Below are positions 39,038-40,117 of a DNA stretch of 40,117 nucleotides, one piece after another. The notes under the pieces were generated by a model. It did no database searches, had not been told where the DNA came from, and worked only from the letters and a program-made list of their open reading frames with translations. A program made the translations under genes and the position numbers. Origin of the DNA: Candidatus Gastranaerophilales bacterium (GTDB taxonomy: Bacteria > Cyanobacteriota > Vampirovibrionia > Gastranaerophilales > UBA9971). The stretch lies in contig JANQEP010000008.1 of assembly GCA_028278305.1 (NCBI GenBank), positions 1-40,117 of the forward strand, in the 5' to 3' direction. The stretch's first letter is position 1, and each line of letters starts with the position of its first letter.

Positions 39038-39329
39038 GAATTTCATTAAAATCCCCGTCAAAATTTATGCCTCTATCATAAATATAAGCATAAGCTGGAA
39101 TTTTTTTATTTGTAACTTCTTTTATATATTTTTCAAACCCGTATTTTTTCAACCAAACTTTTACAGAATTTGGTTTTCTTACAGTAAAAATATAAATATC
39201 ATAGTAAGTATTCAGTTCATCCAAAAACTCCAATGCACCTTCTTTTGCATTGGGCAAAATACCATTGTTCCAACCTGTATAATTATTCAGCACTCCATCA
39301 AAGTCTACTAATAATCTTCGTTTTTTCAT
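39033..39329 (-). CDS. Small HAD-superfamily hydrolase, C-terminus ending in repeat copy D
   Basis: 98 aa; LLVDFDGVLNNY motif I, IYIFTVRKPNSVKVWLKKYGF, YDRGINFDGDF; stop codon lies in copy D. Confidence 0.75.
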   Translation of the reverse strand: MKKRRLLVDFDGVLNNYTGWNNGILPNAKEGALEFLDELNTYYDIYIFTVRKPNSVKVWLKKYGFEKYIKEVTNKKIPAYAYIYDRGINFDGDFNEIQ

Positions 39330-39479
39330 TAATCTACCTCCTTTAAAAACATTTTAGCAATACAATTCGTATCCGTCAAAAAAATAAATACACAAAATCC
39401 TTTATTTAAAGGAGTTTTACTCATATATAAATGAACGGTTCTGTTGATAAAATATAAGCTATAAACCAAAATCTTTATT

Positions 39480-39722
39480 ATGAGCAGAAGAAATCACAAA
39501 CGTAATAAAGTTTTATGCAGACATGTTGGCAAGAAGATTAAAGAATTAAGAACTAAGGCGAATATATCCCAAGAAATTCTTGCTTTTGAAGCAAAAATAT
39601 CAAGTGCATACCTTGGTAATATAGAAAGAGCTGAAAGCGATATGACCCTTTCAACAGCTTTAAATGTCTTTAAAGCACTAAATGTTAAAATGTCTGAGTT
39701 TTTTAAATTAATTGAAAGATAG
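39480..39722 (+). CDS. XRE-family HTH transcriptional regulator
   Basis: 80 aa; VGKKIKELRTKANISQEILAFEAKISSAYLGNIERAESDMTLSTALNVFKALNVKMSEFF. Confidence 0.88.
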   Translation: MSRRNHKRNKVLCRHVGKKIKELRTKANISQEILAFEAKISSAYLGNIERAESDMTLSTALNVFKALNVKMSEFFKLIER

Positions 39723-39726
39723 CTTA

Positions 39727-39745
39727 CTACTTTTTGTCGTTTACT
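39727..39745. repeat. Dispersed repeat, copy E (right half only)
   Basis: CTACTTTTTGTCGTTTACT identical to copy D right half. Confidence 0.8.
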
Positions 39746-39987
39746 AATATATCAAGATTAACAAGTATTTGACCTGGTTTTTCCAAATTTGATGCTAACC
39801 ATGCAATACAACCTACTGCTAAGCAGTTTGCTTCTGGCATACTTGATGGTTCCAGAGCAGGTTTAAATTCTGTAAAAAGTGAGGCTAAACATTTTACTGG
39901 CGATGTTTTAAGTAGAATAAGTAATATTTTTAAGTAGATATTAAAAGTAGCTGAAAAAAGTATTACGGGCCTGGTGCAGGATAACAC
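39727..39987 (-). CDS. Hypothetical ORF with GTG start (uncertain)
   Basis: 86 aa; GGGAGG SD-like sequence before GTG; but the opposite strand also carries a protein-like open frame, so strand is uncertain. Confidence 0.3.
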   Translation of the reverse strand: MLSCTRPVILFSATFNIYLKILLILLKTSPVKCLASLFTEFKPALEPSSMPEANCLAVGCIAWLASNLEKPGQILVNLDILVNDKK

Positions 39988-39995
39988 CCGCCTCC

Positions 39996-40109
39996 CTACA
40001 TGCTTTTTTCTTCTTTTGAAGAAACTATTACATCGTATATAACAATAAAACCAAGTGCTAATATAGCAAAAGCAGTAAATGTTAAAGCAAAGTATTCAAA
40101 AGGTGTCAT
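39996..40109 (-). CDS. Small single-TM membrane protein
   Basis: 37 aa read from sequence: MTPFEYFALTFTAFAILALGFIVIYDVIVSSKEEKSM; below the ORF-track cutoff. Confidence 0.5.
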   Translation of the reverse strand: MTPFEYFALTFTAFAILALGFIVIYDVIVSSKEEKSM

Positions 40110-40117
40110 TATTAATC

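Noticed and set aside
37678-39745. Repeat-terminated small genes as an integron cassette array
   Set aside because: The repeat lacks attC core sites (RYYYAAC / GTTRRRY; GTTTACT does not fit), genes are not all in one orientation, and no integrase is in the window.
37678-39745. Repeats as a CRISPR array
   Set aside because: Only 4-5 diverged copies, irregularly spaced by hundreds of bp with genes between them, and no cas genes.

Overview
This looks like a bacterial chromosomal window, fairly AT-rich and dense with housekeeping genes. In order it contains: dapB; a small XRE regulator with a divergent small ORF; a transglutaminase/TPR protein and a TPR-GAF-HD-GYP protein; a SpoU/TrmH methyltransferase; an M24B aminopeptidase P; a TetR + RND tripartite efflux operon; etfA/etfB; trpA-folK; a HerA-like ATPase; a TPR-lipoprotein-YkgJ operon; an MCE (MlaD-like) protein; and a long S10/spc ribosomal protein operon, rplC-rplD-rplW-rplB-rpsS-[unknown ORF]-rplV-rpsC-rplP-rpmC-rpsQ-rplN-rplX-rplE-rpsN-rpsH-rplF-rplR. 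The operon starts at rplC with no rpsJ, an arrangement known from cyanobacteria and plastids. This hints at a Cyanobacteriota/Melainabacteria-type lineage, but I cannot establish taxonomy. The most unusual parts are: (i) an unrecognised 108-aa ORF inside the ribosomal operon between rpsS and rplV, followed by an rplV with a long acidic tail; (ii) an abrupt break after rplR, where rpsE would be expected, replaced by an accessory islet of small XRE genes, a HspR-like regulator and a small HAD protein; (iii) a dispersed repeat in that islet (core CTACTTTTTGTCGTTTACT plus a GGGTGCGCAATGCGCACCC palindrome) that supplies the stop codon of three minus-strand ORFs and appears to have interrupted a fourth gene; (iv) symmetric operator-like inverted repeats overlying divergent promoters at both XRE loci. 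No rRNA, tRNA or CRISPR array was recognised. Everything here is from reading the sequence; no searches were run.
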